NCBI RefSeq assembly: GCF_000003815.2
Contig: NC_049992.1
Location: forward strand, 806,562 to 870,561
DNA from: Branchiostoma floridae
Taxonomy: Eukaryota > Chordata > Leptocardii > Amphioxiformes > Branchiostomatidae
DNA length: 64,000 nucleotides
Direction: 5' to 3'
Position numbers and translations under genes: made by a program. The notes below the pieces were generated by a model that saw nothing but the letters and a program-made list of their open reading frames with translations, was not told the origin of the DNA and searched no databases. How positions within the stretch are numbered: the first letter of the stretch is position 1; each line of letters starts with the position of its first letter. Positions 1 through 30,200 of the stretch are shown here, one piece after another.

Positions 1-239
1 TGACCTAGGCGTAATTGTGGATCTGAATAAAGTCAAAGTATATTAAAATATTTCAAATAAACCATATCCGTACATAACGAAAATTTCTTACCAACAAAAA
101 ACGTATACCAACACCAACCCCTCTCTTTTAGAGATATCACTATGGGCAACACACTAGTTTTATACAGTAAGTAGTAACTCTAGATCTGGTGCACTCACAC
201 CAGGACGAAACTCTAAACTTTGATATGGATAATTGTGAT
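1..239. other. Unassigned flank
   Basis: AT-rich sequence without a recognisable gene. It leads into the minisatellite that follows. Confidence 0.4.
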
Positions 240-1576
240 TATACAGAAGCTAAGAGCACGTTCCACTAGTTTGTAGAACTTCCTGTCTTTCCTGTGGACC
301 TGCACGTGAATTTTCTGTACAGGTACTCACCCCTATATGTGATCATAAGGAAGCTAAGAGCACGGTACCGTAGCTGTATATATGAATTTTCTGTACAGGT
401 TCTCACCCCTATAAGTGATCACAGAAGCTAAGAGCATGGTACCGTACCTGTACATAGATCTTTTGTACGGGTACTCACCCCTATAAGTGATCATACAGAA
501 GCTAAGAGCACGGTACCGTAGCTGTACACGAATTTTCTGTACAGGTTCTCACCCCTATAACTGATCACAGAAGCTAAGAGCACGGTACCGTAGCTGTACA
601 CGAATTTTCTGTACGGGTACTCACCCTATAAGTGATCATACAGAAGCTAAGAGCACGGTACCGTAGCTGTACACGAATTTTCTGTACGGGTACTCACCCT
701 ATAAGTGAGCATACAGAAGCTAAGAGCACGGTACCGTAGCTGTACACGAATTTTCTGTACGGGTACTCACCCTATAACTGATCATACAGAAGCTAAGAGC
801 ACGGTACCGTAGCTGTACACGAATTTTCTGTACGGGTACTCACCCTATAAGTGATCATACAGAAGCTAAGAGCACGGTACCGTAGCTGTACACGAATTTT
901 CTGTACAGGTTCTCACCCCTATAACTGATCATACAGAAGCTAAGAGCACGGTACCAGAAGATGTACAGAAGCTAAGAGCACGGTACCGTAGCTGTACACG
1001 AATTTTCTGTACGGGTACTCACCCTATAAGTGATCATACAGAAGCTAAGAGCACGGTACCGTAGCTGTACACGAATTTTCTGTACGGGTACTCACCCTAT
1101 AAGTGAGCATACAGAAGCTAAGAGCACGGTACCGTAGCTGTACACGAATTTTCTGTACAGGTTCTCACCCCTATAACTGATCACAGAAGCTAAGAGCACG
1201 GTACCGTAGCTGTACACGAATTTTCTGTACGGGTACTCACCCTATAAGTGATCATACAGAAGCTAAGAGCACGGTACCGTAGCTGTACACGAATTTTCTG
1301 TACGGGTACTCACCCTATAAGTGAGCATACAGAAGCTAAGAGCACGGTACCGTAGCTGTACACGAATTTTCTGTACGGGTACTCACCCTATAACTGATCA
1401 TACAGAAGCTAAGAGCACGGTACCGTAGCTGTACACGAATTTTCTGTACGGGTACTCACCCTATAAGTGATCATACAGAAGCTAAGAGCACGGTACCGTA
1501 GCTGTACACGAATTTTCTGTACAGGTTCTCACCCCTATAACTGATCATACAGAAGCTAAGAGCACGGTACCAGAAG
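240..1576. repeat. 73-bp minisatellite derived from sialyltransferase last exon
   Basis: About 19 head-to-tail units of roughly 73 bp, each containing cagaagctaagagcacggta followed by a block reading acgaattttctgtac. The segment ctaagagcacggt is the reverse complement of the last codons and stop of the minus-strand sialyltransferase gene at 3464. The first unit (about 248-300) still keeps more exon-like sequence. A variant, ccagaagatgt, occurs near 953 and again at the right edge, so a higher-order pattern is present. Unit boundaries were judged by eye. Confidence 0.9.
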
Positions 1577-2875
1577 ATGTCCAGATACGGCAGATACGGC
1601 ATACAGGGCCACGCTCTTGACTGGTTCCAGTCTTATCTAACAGGTAGACAACACTGTACGTCAATCAACGGAGCAACATCTGGCTTTCACAATGTAAAAT
1701 ACGGGGTGCCTCAGGGATCAATACTGGGGCCCCTCCTTTTCATCATCTACGTCAACGATATGCCTGAATGTCTCCAGTCTTGTGATATCTCAATGTATGC
1801 AGATGATACTGTAATCTACTACAGCCACAAGAACTCCAACAACATTGAGCAGGCACTCCAACATGATCTACAACGGTTGGCAAAATGGTTCGCAGCAAAC
1901 TCTCTGTCAATGAACGGTGGAAAATGCAAATGCATGTACATAGGAACACACAAGAAACTGTCAAACTGTAGCGCTCCAAAGCTGACTGTCAACGGCACCA
2001 ACATACCAACATGTGATCAGTACACCTACCTAGGTGTGGTTATTGACCGACAACTGAACTGGAAGAACCAGGTGAAAGCTGTGCTGGGGAAACTGAAGCG
2101 ATCACTATTCATGATGAAACACGCCAGCCCCTTCATCACAACATCAGCACTCCACACCTTGTACAACGCCATCTTCCTACCACACATAACGTATGCCTGC
2201 ACGGCATGGGACACTGCTCCAGATCAGGACCTACAGAAGCTACAGACCATGCAGAACCGGGCGGGAAAACTAATTCTGAAGGCTCCACACAGGACCCCAT
2301 CAACCGAAGTACACTCTAGGCTGGGCTGGAAGGACATTAAGGCAACACATCAATACTACAATGCCGTACTCGTCTACAAAGCTCTGAACAGCAAACTCCC
2401 ACCCTACATGCGCCAGATGTTTGTCTATTGCCGAGACCAAAGCACAAGAACAACCAGGCAAAGCACAAGTAATCAACTTGCTGTCCCTAAACCCCACCGA
2501 GAAACCTTCAGAAGAGCCATCGCCTACCGTGGACCCACCATCTGGAACAGGCTACCACCGGACATACGCACAGCCCCAACTCTGGCTTCCTTTAAGAGAC
2601 TCTTAAAGTAATGGGAACGGCCAAATGAACGTTCGAACGGACTCGAATCATGTAGCAGTTTCTATCATGTATTTTGTATGTATGTAAATGTAAATTGTGT
2701 ATATAGACGTATAGGACTTATAAGGACTCAAAACGATGTAACTTTATCTCTAGTTATATATTCTGTCTGACCCTTGCCTCTTCTCTCATGACCTCAATGA
2801 AAAGCGGCCTGCAGGCCGATTTGAGCTTTCATGAATAAATAAAGGTTCAAACAAACAAACAAACAAACAAGCTGT
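1577..2875 (+). mobile_element. 5'-truncated non-LTR retrotransposon (LINE) with reverse transcriptase
   Basis: An open frame of 344 residues (1577-2611) covers the C-terminal half of a LINE reverse transcriptase. It has the palm motif GVPQGSILGPLLF, the catalytic YADDT box near 1796-1810, a YLGVVID motif, and the C-terminal WNRLPPDIR...FKRLL signature of CR1/Jockey-like elements. About 260 bp of 3' UTR follow and end in an AATAAATAAAGG signal and CAAA repeats. The endonuclease and N-terminal RT are missing, so it is a dead 5'-truncated copy. It sits inside the minisatellite, which resumes at about 2872 with gctgtacacgaatt. The initial ATG is not a natural start. Confidence 0.9.
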
Positions 2876-3463
2876 ACACGAATTTTCTGTACAGGTACTC
2901 ACTCCTTTACATGTAAGTGATTATAATACAGAAGCTAAGAGCACGGTTTTTGTCACCAGCTCAATGACTCCCTGTCTGTAGAATTCCCTGTCCATCCTGT
3001 GTACCTGTATCTTACTTGTACATGAATTTTCTGTACAGGTACTCACCCCTGTACAGAAGCTAGTTAGCTAAGAGCACCGTTTTGTAACCAGCTCAATGAC
3101 TCCCTTGGCGTGTAGCTCCACGAGTCTGTAGAACTGTGTACCTGTGTACCTGTACCGTACCTGTACATGTGTTACAAGTTGGACGATTCATTTATGTAAC
3201 GTTTTGTGTTTTAAACCCCTATCAGCTGGAACTGAGGACAAGGACCTGTCCAAGGCTTTAATTCCGGCAACCTTCCTCAAATCTCGGTACCACGATAAGT
3301 GGTTATACAGAAGCTAAGAACACGGTTTTGTCACAAGCTCGATGACTCCTTTGGCGTGCAGCTGCACGAGTTTGTAGAAGTCCCTGTCCATCATGTGGAC
3401 CTGTATCGTACTTGTACATGAATTTTCTGTACAGGTACTCACCCCTGTACAGAAGCTAGTTAG
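2872..3463 (-). pseudogene. Degenerate partial copies of sialyltransferase exon 8
   Basis: At least three diverged copies of the final part of the sialyltransferase last exon lie downstream of its stop, near 2930-2995, 3062-3135 and 3305-3400, each with the same acgaattttctgtac spacer. On the minus strand the 3305-3400 copy still reads MDRDFYKLVQLHAKGV and ends in the same KPCS-stop as the real exon. These look like intermediates between the intact exon and the 73-bp minisatellite at 240-1576. Confidence 0.85.
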
Positions 3464-21091
<17,628 letters not shown>

Positions 21092-22240
21092 CGCTGGACG
21101 TGCATGGTCAGGGCTGGGTGTAGGAAGTTATTTAAGACTAGGGCAACATTTCCAAACCGGTGCACGCGTGCGGCTGTGGTGTGCGGGAACGAAAAATGAT
21201 GTAAAACACAAAGTTACACACAAAATGTAAAAAAAAAGACAAATAGTAATCATGAGTATAATCGTTATGTTTCTCTTGAAAGCAAAACTTTATTATTTGT
21301 TCCACAGTTCAAACTGTCAGTTTGGAAATGTGACCTTGGCATGAAGAAGTTTACCTTAATGGAATTTTTTAAAGCCACAATACTTCTTTACGTAGCTTGG
21401 GGTAGTGAAATGCGTTAGCCAGGCGCAGCGGTACCTGGTCACTTGCTTGCTTACATGCTTACACAGAGGGTTCTGTTGGCCAGGAGAGAGGGGAATGTTA
21501 AACTTAGCATGGACTCAGTCTCTCCTGGCCAAATATTTCCCCTTTTGCGAATTTTACGATCCTTAACCCCATAAGAAGGTGGAGGCTTTACAACTTTGTG
21601 CGTTACGGTTACTCCTAAAAGCCAGCTTATCGGCTACCGGAAACGATGAAAACAAAACCAACAACAAACAGACCGTGACAGAGTCAACGACCAGCGTTTA
21701 CTCTGTTTACGGTACAGTATTGCTAACTCTTCCCTGAGAATCACACACATTCGGTGGCCCGTATACCAAGACTGGAAACGTACATGTATTACGGTAACTT
21801 TACAACATATATGCTATATAATCGCATTTCACGTCAAAAGCAAGCGTTTCAAGAATACCATTAAGTTCCCACTCCTATATAAACACATATTCCATGCTTC
21901 CCTAGTCAAACATGGTCTGCATGCAACACGGCACAACATACTTAGAATCCTATCGTAAAGCACAATAAAATGACACCTACTTTAGTACCGTCTCAAAACA
22001 AAGATCAGACGCACCTGTCCTACTTGTACCTGTAGTGTCGGTAGGCAACGCGTCTTTATGATTTCTAACGCTACCAGGTAAGAAATCTGCCCACCTGTAA
22101 CCCCTAGTAACCCGTACCAGCGGTCTCTATGCGCGAGATTACACGGGGCGCTGAGCACAACCTGCCCGGCGAGTTGGGTACAGGTCGCCCGGGGCGTTCT
22201 GTGGTAAAGATGCCATTGATTGCAGTTAGCCTAAACTAGA
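21092..22240. promoter_or_regulatory. Upstream region of the sialyltransferase gene
   Basis: 5' flank of the minus-strand start codon at 21091; it should contain the promoter. A hairpin lies at 21477-21535 with arms ttggccaggagaga and tctctcctggccaa. No other element was recognised. Confidence 0.4.
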
Positions 22241-22560
22241 ATGGACAGAAATAATCATGCCTATAGCTTCAGCTATACTACTGTTTTACTCACGTCGAGT
22301 ATTGTGTACCATTCGACTGACAGTTTTGAATCAAGGCGAAGGAGGGTTTGTTATTCTTTCTTACAAAGATTAATGTCCTCCAATAACACTATTGTCAAGC
22401 ACTTGCTATCTTCAGACATGTACTACAGAAACACTTTTTTCCGCAACTGCTATGGCTTATTGTACAGATAGATGTTTTAATGTACTAGTATATGTATCTT
22501 TTGTGTACCTATGGGTTTTGCACCTGGAATAAAGAATAAAGAAAGAAAGTATCTTGATCG
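22241..22560 (+). mobile_element. Possible 3' end of a LINE
   Basis: A 76-codon frame ends in an Arg-rich segment (SRRRRVCYSFLQRLM) of the kind found at the C-terminus of CR1/L2-like LINE proteins. It is followed by a short A-rich tail, ggaataaagaataaagaaag. Family assignment is weak. Confidence 0.35.
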
Positions 22561-23887
22561 TTAATTGATAACATCGATATCAACTCTCGTAAGTCCATCA
22601 GGTGTCACAAAGCTGCCACATAAAATGTTACAGAGGCCTTCTCAATATTGTTTTGAACACCCAAATATCTGAAGTGTATAAACCTCAGGATTACTGCCGC
22701 TGCATTGGTACTTCTCTTTTGATTTTATTTGACATCATTGCCTCATGCGGTTCTCAAATGTACTGCAGCCTCCAAGGCTTGTGGTAGTTAATACTAGTTA
22801 TGGAGACTTTACTTTTCATTAGTTATAAAATTAAGAAGAAAATGAAAACATGTTTAAAACTTTTTGAAAATTAAAAATGATGATATAGACAAAAATGGGG
22901 AAGATGTGGAAAAAATTAGATCTATAGTTCATGCATAGACTAGTTCTTTAATTTTTGTCTGTTGAAATTTAGTTTTTTTTTATTTAACTTACACATTTAG
23001 TTGATTTGTAAGATCTTTTCATTTTTTGTTTACAGTTTTTGTTTACTACTAGGGTGAACAACTTGCCAGAAGAGGTATGTAAGACGGGATCGAAAAAGAG
23101 GTAGACGATGTTAACGACTCAAGTTCCAATCTCTGTTTGGAGATTGTGTGAAGGGAAGGAAGATCCAAGCAGCTGACGTTTAAAAAAATCTAAGACAGCT
23201 AACACATATCCCTTCTGGAACGACCACAGACAAGATAAGAACGGTAAACTTTCCTGTCTATCTGGATGTCACTACATTGAGATAACGCCTCCGGCACAGC
23301 TTGTAAAATAAATGAGACGTCATACCCATTCATCCGAAAGCTGAACAGGCGCTAAGTGATGCTTATTTTCATTTGTCATAGAATTAAGAAAAAGAAAAAA
23401 AAACACGTTTAAAACTTTTTGAAAAGTAAAAAAGAAGATGATATAGACAAAAATGGGGAAGATGTGGAAAAACTAGTTCTTTTTTTTTCATTTAACTTAC
23501 ACATTTAGTTGATTTGTAAGATCTTTTCATTTTTTTGTTTACAATTTTTGTTTACTATTTTTGTCTTCTCATGACTTAACTTAGAGACAGCCAATGTTTG
23601 TTGCAACATTAATCTGTAGCATTTTGTACTTGTAGCATTTTTCAAAGCACTGTTGGTTAAGGTTTGTCATACCTTGTCATTGCTTCAGTTTACTTACAGA
23701 CAAATGAAAGCAACTTTAATGTTCTTTTAACATTAATGTGTAGCATTTTGTAAAATGTAGCATTTTCCTGTTTTGTTAGTTTGGTTGACAGTGTTGCCAT
23801 TTTGTTCATTAAAGTTCACTGATGTTCACCACGCTACTTGAATGAGCCTCTGTCAGTACCCCCTGTGTAAAACAATGCCAGCTGTTG

Positions 23888-24207
23888 CAGGGCTCGAAAT
23901 ACTTTGAAAATTACCTGCACCAGACAAATTTTACCTGCGCCACTCTGAATTTAGGAATTATGAATCATACCAAAATTGTTCAGGAACCATAATTGCTATT
24001 TTTGTTTTGTCTAATACATTATAGGTGGTTACAGTCAATGCAGCTACATGTAATAACAATCCATATACACCTACATCATAGGACATTATGTATAAACCCC
24101 AGTTTATGGACCAGTGCATGTTAGGTGCAGGGAGACGCCAGAAATACCTGCACAGCTCCAATTTTAACTGCACTAACCTGCATATGCAGGTGATATTTCG
24201 AGCCCTG
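23888..24207. mobile_element. MITE with termini CAGGGCTCGAAATA
   Basis: 320-bp element with terminal inverted repeats cagggctcgaaata and tatttcgagccctg, flanked by TGTTG on both sides. The paralogous site near 44380 is empty, which proves insertion. A second copy lies at 31474-31792. The termini are hAT-like, but the flanking repeat looks like 5 bp rather than 8. Confidence 0.88.
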
Positions 24208-24490
24208 TGTTGGTGTTTTTCATACCCATGGTTCTAACTAACATCGGTACATGGTCTTGGTTACCAAACACTGGTGTTGAAAGTCTACCATGTGCGGTCA
24301 CTTTCGTGGTGCGAGTTTTGAAGTCGGATTTGGAGCGAGGCTAGAACCGACTTTTTTTATTGCATACCCGTAACACATCAGGTTTGTAGTGAAGAGTAGC
24401 CTCTACCAGGCTCCGCGGATCGGTGGTCTAATTGTAGAAATTCGACAAAGAGTCAATAGTACGCCAGGAGAGTCAGCCGGTCAGAGGAGG

Positions 24491-24931
24491 AATTTTTTTT
24501 TTTTTTTTGTCTGAGCAGCTTTATTATGTGAATTTGTGTGATTTCAGTCAGCCCTTTTCCAATGTACATAAATGAATTGCAGAAATGTTAGCCAGGTGCT
24601 TAGACAAGTATGATTATCATCGCATTTGCTTGAAATTAAATTTGCTTGAAATGAAAACTTTGCCTAACAAAATAATCAAATTTTTCAGGGGGGGGGGCGC
24701 ACCGTTACATGTATCTCCAAATATGATAATAAAGGAATTTAGGTAACACTCTATAGAAGTTTCTACTTTCAACCAATTTTTTACATCATTCCAAAATGAT
24801 ACTACATGCGGACACTCCCAGAAAATATGAACATAGGATTCTACATCGTCATGACAGAAAGAACAAGAGCTAGAGTCTATTAATTTCCATATATGTAGAA
24901 TTTTGTTACAAGGTAAAAATTTATTGATTAA
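24491..24931 (-). mobile_element. 5'-truncated L1/Tx1-like LINE with target-site duplication
   Basis: Begins with poly-T (the element's poly-A tail on the minus strand). On the minus strand it encodes the end of a LINE ORF2, including VHIFWECPHVVSFW, a signature of L1/Tx1-type proteins, preceded by a SCSFCHDD cysteine motif. It is flanked by identical 10-bp duplications tcagaggagg (24481-24490 and 24932-24941). The paralogous locus at 44650 has a single copy of the target site. Confidence 0.92.
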
Positions 24932-24941
24932 TCAGAGGAGG

Positions 24942-25153
24942 TACTGTTAATGCATTTAAGTTCGCGGGGATTTAATTTTGCGTTAGCGGGAAGAAGAACT
25001 TTTCGCGGTGGTTTTAAGTTCGCGGCGGCACTATGCACGGTAATCTCTTACTGCCATGGAAAAATGTTTGCGGTGGTTTTAAATTCGCGGTGAAGTGGCC
25101 AGCGCGAAAACCGCGAACATTAAACCACCGCGAACATTTCTGCATTTACAGTA
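24942..25153 (+). mobile_element. MITE, TACTGTAAATGC family
   Basis: Starts tactgttaatgcatttaag and ends catttctgcatttacagta, with CG-rich inverted arms. It is shared with the duplicated locus (44656-44877), so it predates that duplication. Confidence 0.9.
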
Positions 25154-25399
25154 TTTCCTCACCGTTGGTAGAAGTGAAGAATACAAGCTGCATACCCGGG
25201 AAGATTTATTCACAGGAACCGGGACGGACTCCTAATCTCTTCGATAAATGTGGTGTATTCTTTTACGTGCTCTAGGTGTGGCTGTCCCCAAATACGGGAC
25301 CTATTCGAGAGTCGGCCCAAGCCGAAGCTAGGTACTCATGTACACCTGAGTGAAGTGAGCAAGGTTGCCCCAAGGGTATAAGGTCGACGCAGTCGTAAG

Positions 25400-26700
25400 C
25401 ATTTTTTTTTTCGTTCGTGCAAACAGCCCGGCCGGGCCCCGGTTTGGAAATGTGATCATGGCATAAAGATTGTGAAGGTCGTTTTTAACAATAGCTACAA
25501 TATCATTCTTAAGATAAGGTCTGAAGACTTCATACCTGTAATAAATAAACAAATGAAAAATGTATTTTGGTACAAAAAATGATCAACTGATAAAATGTAT
25601 GCAAATGAGGACATTAGAAACTTTTATATCTCTCGAAAAGTTGATCATTATTATTTGATGAGGGTATTAGTTTGGGAAATTCTAGCATTTTATATATTTC
25701 TTTCAAAAGGAAATAAGTCCTATCAAGGAGGTTAATGCTTTTTAAACTCATTGGTCCTATGAAGAACATGTGACTTTGGTTACCCGACCAACCCAAGCAA
25801 AAACCTGTCCACTTTAGCCTCGGGGTGGGCCGGTATTGTTCACCGCCAGCAAAGGACATAGAATTTGCGATTTGACGTTCCGGACCGTGTGATAACTTCC
25901 GTATCACACAGGTTCTAAAGTTGTATCACACAGGCCTCCTTCGAGTAAATCGAACTATTTCGCACGGACCGAATACGGCACGGTTGAAGATTCGAATATC
26001 GGATTCGGACCTTAGAATTGCTGTTTTTTGAGGACATAACATTTTCTCAACTTCTGGTACATTTCGCATCGAAATATGTGTTTTCTCAGGTGGGTATGAC
26101 ATAAATAAAACACAACTTGTATTCTGCATCACCCTTGGTCCCAGCCCTACCGCGGGTCGGATCACCCTCCGGCCTTCGGGCGATCCGCCCCGCGGTCGGC
26201 CTGGTACCTCGGGTGATACGGAATACGCCGTGTTGTATTTTATATGTTCATCTCAACTCTAGTCTAGAAGAGTATTGGCCACATTTCCCGGACCTCTTCT
26301 GAGAAGGAGTGGGCAAGAGTCGGCGTCCTGATGACAGCCGTGAGTAATGACCCTTGAAAAGTACTAATGACATTTCGTCGGTCTTTCTTGTACGTCTCAC
26401 CATACATATTTGGGGACTGTCCTGTAACATCTTAGAAATGACTGAGGAAATGAGTCACAATGACAACATAGTGAAACAATTTACAATTCTGAGAGATTGA
26501 TGTGTAGGCGTATAGACAATATATAAGGAGGGTCTTAGAACCCATGTATCAGATGAGTGTGTGGAAGACTAGGACGGGTGGAGGAAGGAAGAAGTCTGCA
26601 GCAGACTCTCTTGTCTTTCTTGATCTGACGTATAGTTCCAACATCGGTAGCTATTCCTGACGTAGATCGAGATGAAAGTCGCCACAACCTCACCCCTTAC
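25400..26700. other. Repeat-rich spacer upstream of FREP A
   Basis: No gene recognised. A strong GC-rich imperfect hairpin lies near 26125-26225 (arms centred on ccgcgggtcggatca and gatccgccccgcgg). From about 26480 the sequence is colinear with 51765-51960 upstream of FREP C. Confidence 0.5.
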
Positions 26701-26709
26701 AATCTGAGT

Positions 26710-26936
26710 TATACCCCTGTCACATTACCCACGATCTTTGAGCGTATCGATGGAAGATCGGTCATATTTGATATTGACAGAGGGTAGCGCACCTGAAAAC
26801 CGTCCCTGTCACATATAAGCCATACTTTGTACCTTGTACAATTGTTGTGCAATAAAGTTATTATTATCAGAAAGGCTCGGGTGATCGCCGCAGAATCGTC
26901 GTCCGATCGATTTTCGCCAAATGTGACAGGGGTATA
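26710..26936 (+). mobile_element. MITE in the FREP A upstream region
   Basis: About 227 bp with termini tatacccctgtcacat and atgtgacaggggtata and an internal tgtacaattgttgtgcaata. The colinear upstream region of FREP C (about 51950) lacks it. It lies about 310 bp from the FREP A start codon. Confidence 0.9.
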
Positions 26937-27243
26937 AGGGACGCCATCGTGATTAGGTGGCCATAACCTTACCCCTCACAATCTGAGTGATGAAAACGGT
27001 GTAGAATCATTTGCCGACGTGTTCTCCTCCTTTCTCTCTCATACCCCTAATCGGAAACACCCCATGTTTTTCTTAGGCCTAAAGCTGCGTGACACCAAAT
27101 GAACTTGGCTCCTTGCCGTGTTTCCGGCAGCCAAATTCAGCCTGACACGCTTTGACATTAGTTCCTCCTTAGCTGGCGGTCGTTCAGCCCTGTACTAGGA
27201 GCGCGTTATCTGCTATTAGTTTACTCAGCCCATCAGTTTCAAG
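26937..27243 (+). promoter_or_regulatory. Conserved FREP upstream region (A)
   Basis: Roughly 240 bp before the start codon are nearly identical to 51970-52237 (gene C) and similar to 45420-45633 (gene B), including ctaatcggaaacaccccatg and aactgcgtgacaccaaatga-type stretches. This conservation suggests 5' UTR and core promoter. It could also simply reflect recent duplication. Confidence 0.6.
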
Positions 27244-30200
27244 ATGGCGAATGTCTTGCTTCTCGCGGCTTTCCTTCTGTCCAGTAGTTTTCCTTCCCGA
27301 GCCCAGGACACCAGTATAATCATCTCGACTGCCAACACCGAGGCACTCGAGAGTCAGCTCACAGAGACCAAGGAGGAAACGGGCCGCCTGAAAAATGAAG
27401 TGGATCGCCTGTCGTCGCTGGTGGAAACACTGCTGTCCAGGGTGGACAGTTTGTCTGATGAACTGTCGGGGGAGAAAGTCAGGGGCGCACAGCTGGAACA
27501 GAACCTGACACGGCAGATACAAAAACTAGAAGCGCGTCTCCAAACCCAGGTAAGGAACCGTGTTTTCACCTCTCAGAGTAGTTAAGGCATTTCACTTCTT
27601 GACAATTAAGAAAGAGATGGAAGATGTATATTTGTCGCACCGTCGAAATGTATGATTTATGCCCTTTTAACTTGCTCAACCATGAGCAGACCTTCATTGA
27701 ATCTAAGGCTGGAAATACTCCGGAAATGCCCATTTGATCCCGTGACAAGGAAGTAGCCAAATCTCTGTTGCTTGCGTGTATACGTATTGTTGGACGGTCT
27801 CCATTTTGTGTGTTTCAATCACATTTGATTGGAAAGCCTTCATCTATGGTATTAATGTAGTACACGTTCCATAACATACAGCGCGGATGAGAAGAACTGA
27901 GAATATTAACTGTGGAGGAGGAAGTCTTCCTTGTCCGAGCCAGCAGTTACGGAAGCTTGCTTCCTGCTGATAACAGAAACGTCTATTGGGGATTTTGTAC
28001 CAAACTAGTGTAAACCTCCTAAACAATCGGTTTGGTAAATGTTAAAGTCGTCTTCGTCGTATCTTGTTTGGTCTGTTTGAGTTGCCAACTACCTAAAAAA
28101 TAGGTAGCCCCGGCTGAAACAGGTCAATTGACCCTCTGACTTTCTAAACGTTATCAATGACCTCTTAACCTATGACCTGACGCGGAACAAGTTGGTTTGG
28201 ATTACGTATTTGTTGTGATTCTTCAGTTCCCCATTTGAGTACCTGATGTTTTAGTTTGTGTGAGTAAAATCGGTTCATTTGTTTTCTTGTTTTGAGCGAA
28301 AAAATTACCTATATCTGAAGTATCCCAAATGTAACACTGCACTGCACTATTTTCATCACACAACATACATGATGCCTCGTGGTGGGTTGTTTTGTTTTAG
28401 TACTAAATTTTCGATCTGGGATGATTATGTGCAGATCTGGGATGAAACGAACTTGGTTGATTTCGTATTCAGAAAAAATTGGGCTTTAAGACACTAACAC
28501 CTGCTTCTGCACCTGTTGTATAACGTTTGACCATGAGACACCAGTGATGCTGTGAGAGGCCGAAATTCTCCACAGAGAAATGAAATGTCTCAATCAGTCA
28601 TTACCGTTTCTGCCTGATACACCAGTGCTGCAGCGAGATGGGGCCTTCCCCTCAAGGTGCGGAAACTACAGCAAACCCGAGAGTCACACAAGTCGGACTG
28701 GCATCAACCACTGTAGCGGGGTCATCTGGAGATGCACAAGGTAAGAGATTTCATATTGCTTCACTACTATGTATGTATGACATGTGTGTGTGTGTGTTTG
28801 CGCGTGTTGCCATTATATTTGCCAGTAATATGTGAATAATATTCTTGTGCTTGGGATTGCTCATTGATTAAATTCTAAAGTGTAACTAGAAATCCCAATC
28901 TTTACATTGGCTTCATTTTTACTGATACTTACCATTCTCAGAGCTCAAGGCGGACTGTGCTGCATATAAAGCCTCCGGACAGACGACCAGTGGAGTCTAC
29001 CCACTCGGCTCCCTCCCGTCCGGTGTGCAGGCCTACTGTGACATGGAGACAGCAGGTACTGTACACGTATAAAGTCACAAGGGGGTTGTTGTAAGTTATC
29101 TAGTCCCTTTTTAGCTTTGTAAAGTCGTTTCTATAGAAGTGTCATTGTCTAATGTATAACCAGTGTCACCGTAAAAACATAAAAACAAGAGTTCGGAGAC
29201 CTCATAACTGCATGAAATATATCAGTTTAAAAAAAAATAAATTTTCATAATCATTATCGCACAAGACAAGCTGGAACACCGAGTCCGAGCTAGCCTGAGT
29301 ACCATCCGGGTAGTAGTTTTTCCTAAGTTCCCTTCTGGAATAGGAGAGAAGCGACTGCATGTAAACGTCGGAGCGAACTACTATCCGGATGGTACCTAGG
29401 CTAGGTCCCAGTGGCAGAGCAAAGACCTTCTGTGATGTTATAATTCAAACTCAGTCTACAAACTAACTAAGAGTGTTTCCCACAGGAGGCGGCTGGACTG
29501 TGATCCAGCGGCGGCAGGACGGGTCGGTTCCCTTCAACCGGACCTGGGAGGAGTACAAACTGGGCTTTGGGAACAAGAGCGGGGAGTACTGGCTGGGGAA
29601 TGAGAACATCCACCTCCTGACCAATCAGAAGAAACATACGCTGCGAATTGATCTTCAGGATTGGGAAGAGAATCAAACATTCGCAGAATATAGCACCTTT
29701 AGGTTGGTACTCCTCCGATCCTCTAATGGGAATTCTGGGCACAAATCAAATTTTAAAACGCCCCATTGAAATAGAAAATACATTTGTACAATTGATTTTC
29801 AGCATTGGAAAGGGAAGCACGCATTCGCCAAGTACATCACATTTATGTTCGTACTTCTCACATTCAGGATCCTGAACAGACATTACAGGCCCGAAGTTCT
29901 ATGGGAATACATGATATCTACATACACAGGAGAAAGAAGGCCTTGAAAAAGCATCCTCCTAACGCCCGGTCCCCAACGGCACTACCTTATGGGGAATAAA
30001 TGACTGACGGTACTCTGCTGTAGGAGAATGTGAAAAAGTAGATTCAAGTAAAACTTGTATTCCACAAGACACGCAAATTGGTGTCACGGTTTTCTGCTTT
30101 ACTTCCGGCGAGGAGACGCAAAGAAAACATAAAAATAGATACAACCTCGAATGACCCAAATGCAGGGATATCCAGGGATGCATTTATTGTCGACTGGTGG

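Larger units (their letters stand above)
22785..25400. repeat. Segmental duplication copy 1 (partner 43760-45200)
   Basis: Colinear with 43760-45200 over non-repeat stretches, for example catacccatggttctaacta and ggagcgaggctagaaccgac. Within this copy the leading ~260 bp occur twice (22790-23045 and 23360-23570), separated by ~300 bp with a LINE-like VNNLPEEV fragment. The copy also carries two insertions absent from its partner (23888-24207 and 24491-24931). The pair lies about 2-4 kb upstream of FREP genes A and B respectively. Confidence 0.85.

Noticed and set aside
240-1576. Repeats resembling a CRISPR array
   Set aside because: Units are contiguous with no unique spacers, in a eukaryotic setting, and derive from an exon.
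1577-2611. Intact host gene encoding a reverse transcriptase
   Set aside because: It lacks the N-terminal half and endonuclease and ends in a LINE-type 3' tail; it is a truncated mobile element.
25926-26430. ORFs in the GC-rich hairpin region upstream of FREP A
   Set aside because: They overlap an inverted repeat and have no recognisable domain.
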